Source of the DNA: Variovorax sp.
Lineage (GTDB): Bacteria > Pseudomonadota > Gammaproteobacteria > Burkholderiales > Burkholderiaceae_C
Assembly (NCBI GenBank): GCA_017744935.1
Contig: JAGIAI010000052.1
Coordinates: 1-33,972, forward strand
Direction of reading: 5' to 3'
Length of the DNA: 33,972 bases
In this document: positions 7,208-16,004 of the stretch, piece by piece
Layout of the letters: every line of letters starts with the position of its first letter
Numbering within the stretch: the first letter of the stretch is position 1
The notes under the pieces: model-generated
The model's input: only the letters and a program-made list of their open reading frames with translations
What the model was told of the DNA's origin: nothing
Database searches by the model: none
Position numbers and translations under genes: made by a program

Positions 7208-8560
7208 ATGCGCATCCAATTTCTCGGCGGCACCGATACGGTCACCGGATCGAAATACCTGCTGGAACATGCTGGCCGTCGCCTGCTCGTGGATTGCGGG
7301 CTCTTCCAGGGCCTGAAGCAATTGCGGCTGCGCAACTGGGAGCCGTTGCCGGTCAGGGCCTGCGAGATCGATGCGGTCCTGTTGACGCATGCGCATCTCG
7401 ATCACAGTGGGCTCGTGCCACGCCTGATCAAGCTGGGCTTCAAAGGCCCGGTCTATGCCACCCGGGCGACGCGCGACCTGTGCGAACTGCTGCTGCCGGA
7501 TTCGGGCTACCTGCAGGAGGAGGAGGCCGACTACGCCAATCGGCACGGTCATTCCCGCCACACGCCCGCGCTGCCGCTGTATACGCAGGACGAAGCGCGT
7601 GCCGCCCTGGGACGCTTCGAGGTCCTGGATTTCGACAAGGCATATGCGCCCTGGCCGGGCTGGACCTGGCGGATGCGACGCGCCGGCCACATCCTGGGCG
7701 CCGCGAGCATCCACATCGCATGGGACGGCGGCAGCATTCTTTTTTCCGGCGATCTGGGTCGGGACGACGACCTGGTGATGCGTCCTCCCGAGCGGCCGGA
7801 GCCCGCCGACTACGTGGTCATCGAGTCGACCTACGGTGATCGCGTGCATCCCAAGGTGGACACCTTGTCGGCGATCGCCGAAGTGATCGGCCGGACGGCT
7901 GCGAGGGGCGGCATCGTCGTGGTGCCGGCGTTTGCGGTGGGCAGGGCGCAGACGTTGCTGCACTGCATCCATCTGCTGAAGGTGGCGCGCCGGATTCCCG
8001 ACCTGCCGGTGTATCTCAACAGTCCGATGGCGGCCGACGCGACGCACATCATGCGGCGCTATTCGGACCAGCACCAACTGGATGCGGGTCAATGCGCCGC
8101 GCTGGGCCGGGAGGTGAAATTCGTCAACACGCTCGAGGAGTCGAAACGCCTCAACGGATTGAGCTTTCCTTCGGTGATCGTCTCGGCAAGCGGCATGGCG
8201 ACCGGCGGGCGGGTGCTGCATCACCTGAAGGCCTATGCACCCGATCCAAGGAGCACGATCCTTTTCGTCGGCTACCAGGCCGCCGGGACCCGCGGTGCGG
8301 CGATGCTGGCCGGGGCCAGGGACATCAAGATCCATGGCGCCTATGTACCCGTGCGTGCCGAAGTGGTCGGGTTGGACATGCTCTCGGCGCATGCCGATCG
8401 GGGCCAGCTGCTGGCGTGGCTGGACGCTCTGCCTGCGCCGAAGCGCGTGTTCGTGACGCACGGCGAGCCGGTCGCTGCCGATGCGCTGCGCCTCGCGATC
8501 GAGGAGCGGTTCAACTGGCAGGCCAGCGTCCCGGACTACGGGCAGATCGTGGCCCTGTGA
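7208..8560 (+). CDS. Beta-CASP metallo-beta-lactamase-fold ribonuclease-like protein
   Basis: The 450-residue protein has the metallo-beta-lactamase signature THAHLDHSG (H61, H63, D65, H66), further metal ligands in RRAGHILGAAS and LFSGDLGRDDD, and the beta-CASP motifs of the CPSF/RNase family, including VSASGMATGGR, LSAHADRGQL and FVTHGEP near the C-terminus. Family members are RNA endo- or exonucleases; bacterial members of this length are poorly characterised, so RNA as substrate is inference. AGGAGG lies just before ATG 7208. It is separated by only four bases from the patatin-like lipoprotein gene, so the two are one operon. Low-oxygen control is suggested by the box at 7146. Confidence 0.9.
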   Translation: MRIQFLGGTDTVTGSKYLLEHAGRRLLVDCGLFQGLKQLRLRNWEPLPVRACEIDAVLLTHAHLDHSGLVPRLIKLGFKGPVYATRATRDLCELLLPDSGYLQEEEADYANRHGHSRHTPALPLYTQDEARAALGRFEVLDFDKAYAPWPGWTWRMRRAGHILGAASIHIAWDGGSILFSGDLGRDDDLVMRPPERPEPADYVVIESTYGDRVHPKVDTLSAIAEVIGRTAARGGIVVVPAFAVGRAQTLLHCIHLLKVARRIPDLPVYLNSPMAADATHIMRRYSDQHQLDAGQCAALGREVKFVNTLEESKRLNGLSFPSVIVSASGMATGGRVLHHLKAYAPDPRSTILFVGYQAAGTRGAAMLAGARDIKIHGAYVPVRAEVVGLDMLSAHADRGQLLAWLDALPAPKRVFVTHGEPVAADALRLAIEERFNWQASVPDYGQIVAL

Positions 8561-8564
8561 CGCG

Positions 8565-10058
8565 ATGACCGGGCTCTCCATCCGGCTGGCTTGCACATTC
8601 GTCCTGCCGGCAGCGCTGACGCTCGGAGGATGTACAGCGCTCGCACCGGTGAATCCACGCATCGACCACGTGGACCTGGACAGCGGCTATCGCGTCGGCA
8701 ACAGGCTCCGGCACACGCACAGCGCCAAGAACAACCCCGACACGCTGATCCTGCTCACGTTCTCCGGCGGCGGTACGCGCGCGGCGGCCTTTTCGTATGG
8801 CGTGCTCGAGGAACTGCGCCGCACGAACATCCAGGTCGACGGCAAGAACGTGAATCTCCTCGCCGAGGTCGACGCCATTGCGGGTGTATCAGGCGGCAGC
8901 TTCACCGCACTTGCCTATGCGCTGTACGGCGACAAGCTCTTCACCGAATACGAATCCCGTTTTCTCAAGAAGGATGTGCAGGGCACGCTGACACGGCGTG
9001 CGTTGAACCCGCTCAACTGGTTTGCGCTCGGTAGCGGCCTCTACGGCCGTTCGGAGATGGCCGCCGACTACTACGACCAGATCCTCTTCAACGGCGCAAC
9101 CTTCGATGATCTGATGGACAAGCCCACGCCCATCACCGCCGTCACGGGCACCGACCTTTCGACCGGCGCGCGCTTTCAGTTTTCGCAGGATCACTTCGAT
9201 CTGATCTGCTCGGACGTCGGCAAGGTGCGGCTGGCGCGCGCGGCGGCGACGTCTTCCGCCGTCCCTGCCGTACTCTCGCCGGTCACCTATCACAACTACG
9301 GCGGCAGTTGCGGCGCAGTCATGCCGCCGTGGGTGAGCGATGTCACCCGTCCCGACAACCCCTCGCGTCCGGCGGGGAGGGCGCTGCTTCGCTATCGGGA
9401 CATGGAGAGCCTGCAGGACAGCTCGAACCGCCCCTATCTCCACGTGGTCGATGGGGGGGTTTCCGACAACCTCGGCTTGCGCGGACTTCTGGAGGCCCTT
9501 GAGGAGCTAGAGGCCAGCCGCGCATATCAGGAGCAGATCGGGTTGAGGCATCTGCGCAGGATCGTGGTGATCGTCGTGAACTCTCGCTCTGCACCGGACA
9601 CCGACTGGGATCGCCGATCGCGTGCGCCGGGCATCGTGTCGCAGCTCTTCCAGTCATCGAGCGTACCGATCGATCATTTCTCGTCCGAGTCGGTGGAGCT
9701 CTTGAAGGACATCGCCGAACGCTGGGCCGACAAGCGTCGACTCGAAGTCGCCGAGCTCCAACTCTCAGGTATGTCGAACGCGCAGGCCGAGGCCTCGGTG
9801 CCGAAACTGCGTTTCGATGCCATCGACGTGAGTTTCGAATCCATCCCGGACCCGGTGGAGCGGCACTACTTCATGAACCTCCCGACCACCTTCGTGCTGC
9901 CCGATGAGGCTGTCGATCGTCTGCGCGAGTTGGGCGGGCGCCTGCTGCGCGAGACTCCGGCGTTTCGCGAACTCCAGCAGGGGATTGCCGAAGGCGCGGC
10001 TTCCTCCAGGCCGAAGGCGAGGCCGAAACCGTCGAGATCGCCAGCCAAGGAAGGTTAG
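8565..10058 (+). CDS. Patatin-like phospholipase lipoprotein
   Basis: The 497-residue protein begins with a lipoprotein signal ending TLGGC (C23). A patatin domain follows: the oxyanion loop SGGGTRAA (67-74), the nucleophile elbow GVSGGS (S109) and the catalytic aspartate in VVDGGVSDN (D296). The Ser-Asp dyad is intact, so lipid acyl hydrolase activity is expected. The lipobox places it at the inner face of an envelope membrane. It ends with a basic, proline-rich tail. The start at ATG 8565 lies four bases after the beta-CASP gene, so translation is probably coupled. Confidence 0.9.
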   Translation: MTGLSIRLACTFVLPAALTLGGCTALAPVNPRIDHVDLDSGYRVGNRLRHTHSAKNNPDTLILLTFSGGGTRAAAFSYGVLEELRRTNIQVDGKNVNLLAEVDAIAGVSGGSFTALAYALYGDKLFTEYESRFLKKDVQGTLTRRALNPLNWFALGSGLYGRSEMAADYYDQILFNGATFDDLMDKPTPITAVTGTDLSTGARFQFSQDHFDLICSDVGKVRLARAAATSSAVPAVLSPVTYHNYGGSCGAVMPPWVSDVTRPDNPSRPAGRALLRYRDMESLQDSSNRPYLHVVDGGVSDNLGLRGLLEALEELEASRAYQEQIGLRHLRRIVVIVVNSRSAPDTDWDRRSRAPGIVSQLFQSSSVPIDHFSSESVELLKDIAERWADKRRLEVAELQLSGMSNAQAEASVPKLRFDAIDVSFESIPDPVERHYFMNLPTTFVLPDEAVDRLRELGGRLLRETPAFRELQQGIAEGAASSRPKARPKPSRSPAKEG

Positions 10059-10221
10059 AGCTTCGGGGCGCGCGCAAGTTGTTCTGAATCAAACCGGCGA
10101 TGGGGCGACCGATGAGACCTTGTTCGCGCGCAAGCCGGACGACCAGATGCAGACCATCATCGGCAGCATTCGCAGTTCGTCGGTCGGGGTGGAATGATGG
10201 CGCTCACGCTCAGGCCTCGTC

Positions 10222-10554
10222 TCACGATGCCGCCGACCTGCCGCCGAGCCTGCTTCCCATGCGCTCGCGCAGCTTGTTGCGAATGGTGGCGATCAGTTCT
10301 TCGGACTCGACTGGCCCGAGCTTTTCATAGACCTTGTCGCGCATGATGAATCCCAGCATCAGCATGTCGCGCAGCTTCTTGAATGCCCTCGGGTTCTGGT
10401 GGCCGCACACCGAATCGTTGTTCTGCAGCACCGCTTCGATCACACCCGGGTCCAGCAGCTTCACGTCACAGATCGCCGCCTCGCGGACGATCTCATGCAT
10501 GACGTCGTCGATCTGGTGGGTCCAGGTCTTCAGGTCATCGAGCTTCTCGGTCAT
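10222..10554 (-). CDS. Hypothetical protein, 110 residues, helical
   Basis: I do not recognise a family. The protein is cytoplasmic by appearance, largely helical, with two cysteines (ICDVK and VCGHQNPRAF) and a conserved-looking run LLDPGVIEAVLQNNDSVCG. TGGAGA precedes ATG 10554 at a normal distance. It shares a single symmetric FNR box with the MscS-like gene transcribed the other way, and its own -10 (TGCAAT) lies at the right spacing, so it is probably oxygen-controlled. The 163 bases between it and the patatin gene hold no gene that I can support. Confidence 0.7.
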   Translation of the reverse strand: MTEKLDDLKTWTHQIDDVMHEIVREAAICDVKLLDPGVIEAVLQNNDSVCGHQNPRAFKKLRDMLMLGFIMRDKVYEKLGPVESEELIATIRNKLRERMGSRLGGRSAAS

Positions 10555-10585
10555 GGCGTCTCCATTCTTTTGAATCAGGCGTTCG

Positions 10586-10627
10586 ATTGCAGCGCTCTGC
10601 TGGCCGACGCGGCTTGATCCAGATCAA
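10586..10627 (-). promoter_or_regulatory. FNR/ANR-type promoter, leftward arm of a divergent pair
   Basis: The perfect box TTGAT-N4-ATCAA (10614-10627) is followed on the minus strand after 22 bp by TGCAAT (10591-10586). The predicted start near 10579 leaves a 25-base leader containing the ribosome site of the gene at 10554. Confidence 0.65.
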
Positions 10628-10655
10628 TCGCCAACCATGTCCGTCCTCCTAGCAT
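10614..10655 (+). promoter_or_regulatory. FNR/ANR-type promoter, rightward arm of a divergent pair
   Basis: The same box TTGATCCAGATCAA is followed on the plus strand after 22 bp by TAGCAT (10650-10655). The predicted start near 10662 leaves only 12 bases before the MscS-like ATG. Confidence 0.65.
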
Positions 10656-10673
10656 CGATCAACACAACGGAAC

Positions 10674-12314
10674 ATGGATGCAACCGTGCGCAGGACGAGC
10701 TTGAAGTGGGTGACCGTCTTCGCCGCCTGGGTCATGGCGGCAATTGCCGCTTGGGGGGCCGTGGGCAATGACGCGGCGCCGCAGGACGACCCGGCGACGC
10801 TGCGGATCCTGAACCGCGACATCTTCACCATGCGGGCGCGCATCGCAAGCCTGACGCCACAGGCGCGTGTGCGGCGCGCTCGTGAGCGACTCCAGGCGCT
10901 ACCCGACGAAGCCATCGCATTGCCCATCAACACGGTGCAGTTCCAGTCCGGCGAGACGCGCGGCGTGCAGTTCCTCCTTGGCGACCTTCCGCTGTTCTCG
11001 GTCGTCGAGGGTGATGTCGACCCCGAGGCGAAGCAGGACTTCCACGCGCTCGTCGAACAGACACGGGAACACATGGAGGTGGTCCATGCTGCATGGGGGC
11101 AGATGCGCAACAGGCCCTTGCTGCTACATGGAGTCGCGCGGGCGCTCGGTGCGACCCTTCTTTTCTGCATCCTGACCTGGGTGGCCCACCGAGGAATGAC
11201 ACGGATCGTCGCGCTCATGGAAAGAAGGCGCGATGTCCTTGCGGCCCGCTTTTCCTATGTGGACTGGCGCGAGTTCCTCGCACGGGTCGTGGTCGGCATC
11301 CTGCAGGTACTCCAATGGCTCGTCCTGTTCGCGCTTGCCTATTCCTGGGCGCATTTCGTGCTGGCGAGCTTCGTCGCCACGGCGCCCATCGCGAACGACC
11401 TGGGTGACTGGCTTGTTCTGAAGCTCTCATGGCTGGCCGAAGGCGCGCTCGACAGCCTGCCGGGGCTCGCCACGGTCCTGATCGTCCTTGCACTCACGCG
11501 CGCGATCGTCGACTTGCTTGGCTACCTGTTCGATGCGCTGCAGCAGGGGCGCTTGCGCCTGCCGCTACTCCATCCTGATACGGTCAGTGCGACTCGTCGC
11601 ATCTTCACGGTCTTTGCCTGGTGCGTCGGCATCGCGGTGGCGTATCCGTTCCTTCCCGGCGCCAGCAGCGACGTGTTCAAGGGGCTGTCGGTCCTTTTCG
11701 GTGTAATGGTGACCCTCGGTTCCACCGGACTGGTGACGCAGCTCATGAGCGGGCTCGTCGTGGTGTATTCGCGCTCGTTGCACAAGGGCGACTTCGTCGA
11801 CATCAACGGTGTTCAGGGCGTGGTGACCGAAGTGGCAGCGCTGGCGACCAAGATCACCAATGTGCGCAACGACGAGATCACGATCCCCAATTCCGTGGTC
11901 ATCGCCAGCCCCATCCACAACTACTCGAAGCTCTCCGGCACGCATGGGACGCTGCTGAGCACCAGGGTGACCATCGGCTACGACGCGCCGTGGCGCCAGG
12001 TACACGCGCTCCTGATTGAAGCGGCCAGCAGGACAAGCGGCGTTCGCGCGACACCGGCGCCCTATGTCTACCAGCGCGCCTTGTCGGACTTCTACGTGGA
12101 GTACGAGCTGTTCGCCAGCATCGAGAAGCCGGCGGACCGCATTCCGGTTCTGTCGGCCCTTCACGCAAGCATCCAGGACGCCTTCAACGAGCACGGTGTT
12201 CAGATCATGTCGCCGCACTTCCTTGGCCAGCCGAAACACTCGGTGGTGGTGCCGAAGGCGCAGTGGTATGCGTCCCCGGCGTCCCCGGGTTCGTCGGTAG
12301 CCTCCCGGAACTAG
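10674..12314 (+). CDS. MscS-family mechanosensitive channel, long form
   Basis: The 546-residue protein has an N-terminal hydrophobic segment (about 10-28, signal or first span), an extracytoplasmic helical region, then several membrane spans between about 145 and 375. The last span and following beta domain carry the MscS core: VMVTLGSTGLVTQLMSGLVV, then HKGDFVDINGVQGVVTEVAA and NDEITIPNSVVIASPIHNYS. It is much longer than E. coli MscS (286 residues), matching the medium-length MscS-like group. It probably releases solutes on hypo-osmotic shock. ATG 10674 has no clear ribosome site and the predicted leader is very short. Confidence 0.9.
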   Translation: MDATVRRTSLKWVTVFAAWVMAAIAAWGAVGNDAAPQDDPATLRILNRDIFTMRARIASLTPQARVRRARERLQALPDEAIALPINTVQFQSGETRGVQFLLGDLPLFSVVEGDVDPEAKQDFHALVEQTREHMEVVHAAWGQMRNRPLLLHGVARALGATLLFCILTWVAHRGMTRIVALMERRRDVLAARFSYVDWREFLARVVVGILQVLQWLVLFALAYSWAHFVLASFVATAPIANDLGDWLVLKLSWLAEGALDSLPGLATVLIVLALTRAIVDLLGYLFDALQQGRLRLPLLHPDTVSATRRIFTVFAWCVGIAVAYPFLPGASSDVFKGLSVLFGVMVTLGSTGLVTQLMSGLVVVYSRSLHKGDFVDINGVQGVVTEVAALATKITNVRNDEITIPNSVVIASPIHNYSKLSGTHGTLLSTRVTIGYDAPWRQVHALLIEAASRTSGVRATPAPYVYQRALSDFYVEYELFASIEKPADRIPVLSALHASIQDAFNEHGVQIMSPHFLGQPKHSVVVPKAQWYASPASPGSSVASRN

Positions 12315-12494
12315 GGCTCACGCGCCTGTTCTTGCGGCGGAATTCCTGGTTCGCGAGATCGAGGATGGCAGCGGCACATCACGACTACTTGCCTTCGGCG
12401 ACGCACTGAACTCAGCCGCACTTGGCCAGTCGCATGGTGATCGTGCATTGACCGAAGCAGACATGGCCTTGTCGCGGCAATGAGTCGCTAGTCG

Positions 12495-13964
12495 TCAAGG
12501 CTCAAGGCTCAAGGCCAAGGCTCTCTCGTCCGCCCCGAGCGGCTCTGCAACGGCACGCAGTTGGCGCAGCACGGCAGTGTCGGCCTCGGAGGCGTCGGAT
12601 GTCCGCGCGGCGATGCGACGCTGCAGGATCTCGTCGGGCGCCTGGCACGCGAGGATCTCGAAGCGGGCTCCGCACGCGCGAGCGAGGTCAAGCGCCGCAT
12701 CGCGTTCGCTGCGTCTCAGGAATGCCGCGTCGATGACCGTATTGAAGCCCGCCGCAAGAGTGATCCGGGCGAGGGCGAAGAGCCGCGAGTAGGTGCTGGC
12801 GGTCGCCTCGCGCGAATAGATGTCGAGCCCACGGGCGCGAGAGCTTTCCAGCGCGCCCAGTCCGAACAGGCGCTTGCGTTCGACATCTGAGCGCACGCGG
12901 ATCGCCCCGGCCCGCTCCAGCAGCCGCTGCGATTGGAAGGTCTTGCCGGAGCCCGGAAGGCCGTGCGTGACGACCAGGCAGGGCGGAGCCGGGCGGGACC
13001 ACGCGAGTGCCGCCCGTGCGTAGCGCGCGGGCGCGTCGCCCGACGATGCACGCATCTGCTCGGCCTGTGCGCGCACCAGCGCACGGTAAACCAGCGCGTA
13101 GCGCAAAACGCCTGCCGCCTCGTGCTCGCCGGTGGCATCGAGCCACGCATTGAGGAAGCGCCATGCGAAGTCCGGACGGCCCTGCGCCGCGAAGTCCATG
13201 GCGGGAAACGCAGCGTCCTCGGCAATGTCGATCCATCGAAGCGCCGGATCGAAGTCGATGGCATCGAAGGCGGCGGGTTGCCCGTCGAGGTCGATGATGT
13301 TGCCCAGGTGAAGGTCGCCGTGGCATTCGCGGACATGGCCGCTTCTTCGTCGCGCGATCCATTGAGGCCGGAGCTTTCGCGCACCTGCTTCCAGCCAGCC
13401 GCGCAGGCCGTCGCACTCGTCGGCGGAAAAGGCAGGACGCGCGCCGTCAAGCGCGGCCAGCGCGCGCGAAAGCGGGCTCGCATGCGCCGCCGGCGCGCGA
13501 CGGCTGACTGGCGCGGCCGCGTGCGCGGAAGCTAGCATGGCCGCCAGGCCGTCCACGTCGAGTGCGGAAAGCGCACCCGCGGCCAGCCGTTCGCTGAACA
13601 GGGCGCCGTCTGCAAAGCGCCGCATGCGTACCGCATAGTCGAGCACCGGCCCCGGGCCGTCGATCTCCGGCGACGAGGCATCCCCCGTGATGCGCGCGAC
13701 GCCCAGATAGAGCGAAGGCGCCGTTTGTCGATTCACGCGGACTTCCTCATGGCAGAAGCGGCGCCGCTTCTGCAGGGTCGCGTAGTCCAGGAACGCGAGG
13801 CGCACCGGCTTCTTCACCTTGAAGGCAAAAGCGGGCGTGAGCAGGATCCATGAGATGTGCGTCTCGAGGACCTCTGCGCCGAGGCCCTGTGCGAGCGCGT
13901 GCACAAGTGCCGCACGCTCCGCCAGTTGGCCCGGCGGGATCGGAACAACCGGCTCAGCAGGCAC
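12495..13964 (-). CDS. Bifunctional APH-like phosphotransferase / P-loop kinase
   Basis: The 489-residue protein joins two domains. The N-terminal half is aminoglycoside-phosphotransferase-like, with the catalytic loop HGDLHLGN (H215, D217) and the metal-binding IDFD (236-239). The C-terminal half is a P-loop kinase with GLPGSGKT (335-342) and a later RSDVERKR segment. The same architecture occurs in Mycobacterium tuberculosis Rv2004c, a DosR-regulon gene next to a universal stress gene (established knowledge); the substrate is unknown. GTG 13964 lies six bases after the stop of the Hsp20 gene, so the two form an operon. The 3' end, including the stop codon, lies in a CAAGGCT heptamer repeat (12496-12516). 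Confidence 0.87.
   Translation of the reverse strand: MPAEPVVPIPPGQLAERAALVHALAQGLGAEVLETHISWILLTPAFAFKVKKPVRLAFLDYATLQKRRRFCHEEVRVNRQTAPSLYLGVARITGDASSPEIDGPGPVLDYAVRMRRFADGALFSERLAAGALSALDVDGLAAMLASAHAAAPVSRRAPAAHASPLSRALAALDGARPAFSADECDGLRGWLEAGARKLRPQWIARRRSGHVRECHGDLHLGNIIDLDGQPAAFDAIDFDPALRWIDIAEDAAFPAMDFAAQGRPDFAWRFLNAWLDATGEHEAAGVLRYALVYRALVRAQAEQMRASSGDAPARYARAALAWSRPAPPCLVVTHGLPGSGKTFQSQRLLERAGAIRVRSDVERKRLFGLGALESSRARGLDIYSREATASTYSRLFALARITLAAGFNTVIDAAFLRRSERDAALDLARACGARFEILACQAPDEILQRRIAARTSDASEADTAVLRQLRAVAEPLGADERALALSLEP
12496..12516. repeat. Heptanucleotide tandem repeat at the 3' end of the kinase gene
   Basis: Three copies of a CAAGGC-T/C unit lie in tandem, followed by a partial AAGGCT copy. 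They encode the last residues of the kinase and supply its stop codon on the minus strand, so slippage would change the C-terminus. Confidence 0.7.
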
Positions 13965-13970
13965 AAGGGC

Positions 13971-14399
13971 CTACTGGATCACGATCTTCGAGGCGGGCGC
14001 CGGCGCCTTCTTCGGGAGTTCGAGCGTGAGGACACCGTCGGCGTACTTGGCCTGCACCTTTGTGTCATCCACGTCCTGGCCCAGGCTGAAGGTGCGCGAG
14101 ATCGAGCCGTAGTAGCGCTCGCTGCGAAGGACCTTGTCGCCGTCGCCTCTGGTTTCCTTTTCCGACCTGGCCTCGGCATCGATGCTGACGGTGTTGCCGT
14201 CGACCTTGATGCTGATGTCTTCCTTCTTCACGCCCGGGATGTCGGCCTTCACGTTGAAGGCCTTCTCGTTTTCCGTCACGTCGATGCGCATCTTCAGCGG
14301 GGCGGGCTCGCCCTCGAAGACGGTGGGAGAGAAGAAGCGTCGCAGTGCCGTTTCGAAGTCGTTGCCGAACACCGGGTCCAGCAGTCTCAGGTTGCTCAT
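13971..14399 (-). CDS. Small heat-shock protein Hsp20, FNR-controlled copy
   Basis: The 142-residue protein has an alpha-crystallin domain (about residues 35-130): IDVTENEKAFNVKADIPGVK, the central EDISIKVDGNTVSI, and the conserved YADGVLTLELPK near the end, with a lysine/alanine-rich C-terminal tail ending IVIQ. It is an ATP-independent holdase chaperone of the cytoplasm. GAGGAA precedes ATG 14399. Its promoter has an FNR box and a well-spaced -10, unlike the Hsp20 pair at 20776-21652, which has a sigma-32-like promoter. It is followed by the kinase gene after six bases. Confidence 0.94.
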   Translation of the reverse strand: MSNLRLLDPVFGNDFETALRRFFSPTVFEGEPAPLKMRIDVTENEKAFNVKADIPGVKKEDISIKVDGNTVSIDAEARSEKETRGDGDKVLRSERYYGSISRTFSLGQDVDDTKVQAKYADGVLTLELPKKAPAPASKIVIQ

Positions 14400-14461
14400 G
14401 GTGGTTCCTCGGATCGAAAAGTGACTGATGACGCGCGGGCCCATTGCACCGCGCCGGAATC

Positions 14462-14503
14462 AATGTAGGCCGACACAGGCACGAGGGGATTGATCTGGCT
14501 CAA
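14462..14503 (-). promoter_or_regulatory. FNR/ANR-type promoter for the Hsp20-kinase operon
   Basis: On the minus strand TTGAG-CCAG-ATCAA (14503-14490) is followed after exactly 22 bp by TACATT (14467-14462), a 4-of-6 match to the -10 consensus. The box overlaps the stop codon of the protease gene. The predicted start is near 14455. Confidence 0.65.
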
Positions 14504-15999
14504 TCGACGGGCCGAGCGGACAGGGCGGATGAATCCGCCGCTTCCGAGAGGGACGGACGACGTACCGCGACATACACCAGCCGCCGGTCGCGCATCACCA
14601 GCAGCGCGACGTTGCGGCCCGGAAGCACCTTGGCCACAGCACGCCGGTAGTCGTCGACATGGTCCATTCGCGTGCCATTCAGGGCCACGACGATGTCGCC
14701 GGGGCGCAGGCCCTCGCTGCGCGCGGCGCCCACGGCGTCGCGGACCATGAGGCCGCCGTCGATGCCGAACTGCGCACGCTGCGTCGCCGGCAACTCGCCG
14801 AGCGTGAGGCCCAGCCCATCGGCCCAGTCGTCGAGGTTGTCCGGTCGCAGGACGCTCTCCCGGGGCGTGGTTTCCGAAAACACGACCTGGATCGGAACCT
14901 GTTCGCCTTCCCGCCACACGTCCAGGAGATGGCGGCTGTGGGGGGGGTGCGTCGCGATCCGCTGCAGGAGGTCCGTGAAGCGGGCGACCGACACCCCGTC
15001 CAGTGCAGTCACGACATCGCCGCGTTTCAGGCCCGCGGCCTGCGCGGGGCCGCGCGCGTCCACGCGCACGACGAGCGCGCCCGCGGCATCGGACAGACCG
15101 AAGGCCTGCGCCAGCGCGGGCGTGACTTCCTGGAACTCGGCGCCAATGCGAGCCCGGCGCACGTGCCCGGTCGCCTTCAGTTCCGAGGCGACCTTCATGA
15201 CAGCATTGATCGGGACCGAGAAGGACAGCCCCATGAAGCCGCCGCTGCCGCTGTAGATCAGCGAGTTGATGCCAACGACTTCGCCGCGGCTGTTGAACAG
15301 CGGACTGCCCGAACTGCCCGGGTTGATGGCGACATCGGTCTGGATGTAGGGCACGCCGGCCGCGCCGATGAATCGGTCGACCGCGCTCACGACACCCGCA
15401 GTCACGCTGCCGTGAAAGCCGAAGGGCGCGCCGATGGCGGCAACCCAGTCGCCGGGCGAGAGCGTGGACGAATCGCCGATGGGCGCAGGCGTGAGGCTTT
15501 TCGCGTCGATCTTCAGCAAGCCCACGTCGGTGGGTCGGTCGATGCCGACCACATGTGCGAAATAGATGCGCCCGTCATCCAGCCGGACGCGGATCTCGTC
15601 GACATTGGCGACCACGTGCGCGGCGGTAAGGATCAGGCCGTCGCTGCTGAGCGTCACGCCGGAGGCCAGATCGCGAACCTGACTGATGCGGGCGCTGGCC
15701 GGCAGCGGTCGCGCGAACTGGTCCGAGAAATCGATTTCGGGCTCGAATTCGAGTTCGAGGTCCTCGCCGGCCGCATCCCGGCCCTGGCGCCCGATCGCGA
15801 GCGTGCTGATGTCGACCACGCTCGTGCGGCGGCTGGCCACGAGCGACGAGAACGCGGGTGCGGTCGGCACCGCGTATTCGGCCGCGGCGGGGGCGCTGGC
15901 GAGCTGGGCGGTGGGACGCGGGCCTTCGGAAGCGCAGGCGCCGAGCAGGCAGCCCAGCGCGACGAGCGAGAGGCGAACGCAGAAACGGGGAAAGTGCAT
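14500..15999 (-). CDS. HtrA/DegP-type serine protease, lipoprotein form, two PDZ domains
   Basis: The 499-residue protein starts with a lipoprotein signal ending LLGAC (C22). The trypsin-like domain carries the triad H128 (LTAAHVV), D158 (RPTDVGLLKI) and S230 (NPGSSGSPL). Two PDZ domains follow (about 275-380 and 390-480; AAGLKRGDVVTALDG and SEGLRPGDIVVALNG). The order is that of DegP/DegQ, which degrade or hold misfolded envelope proteins. A lipid anchor is unusual for this family. An acidic insert (ELEFEPEIDF) precedes the protease domain. ATG 15999 lacks a ribosome site; see the promoter entry at 16005. Confidence 0.9.
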   Translation of the reverse strand: MHFPRFCVRLSLVALGCLLGACASEGPRPTAQLASAPAAAEYAVPTAPAFSSLVASRRTSVVDISTLAIGRQGRDAAGEDLELEFEPEIDFSDQFARPLPASARISQVRDLASGVTLSSDGLILTAAHVVANVDEIRVRLDDGRIYFAHVVGIDRPTDVGLLKIDAKSLTPAPIGDSSTLSPGDWVAAIGAPFGFHGSVTAGVVSAVDRFIGAAGVPYIQTDVAINPGSSGSPLFNSRGEVVGINSLIYSGSGGFMGLSFSVPINAVMKVASELKATGHVRRARIGAEFQEVTPALAQAFGLSDAAGALVVRVDARGPAQAAGLKRGDVVTALDGVSVARFTDLLQRIATHPPHSRHLLDVWREGEQVPIQVVFSETTPRESVLRPDNLDDWADGLGLTLGELPATQRAQFGIDGGLMVRDAVGAARSEGLRPGDIVVALNGTRMDHVDDYRRAVAKVLPGRNVALLVMRDRRLVYVAVRRPSLSEAADSSALSARPVD

Positions 16000-16004
16000 G
16001 TCGC

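Noticed and set aside
12305..12483. Open frame after the MscS-like gene reading like a protein end (AEFLVREIEDGSG...)
   Set aside because: It has no start codon in frame and no recognisable domain; at most a relic.
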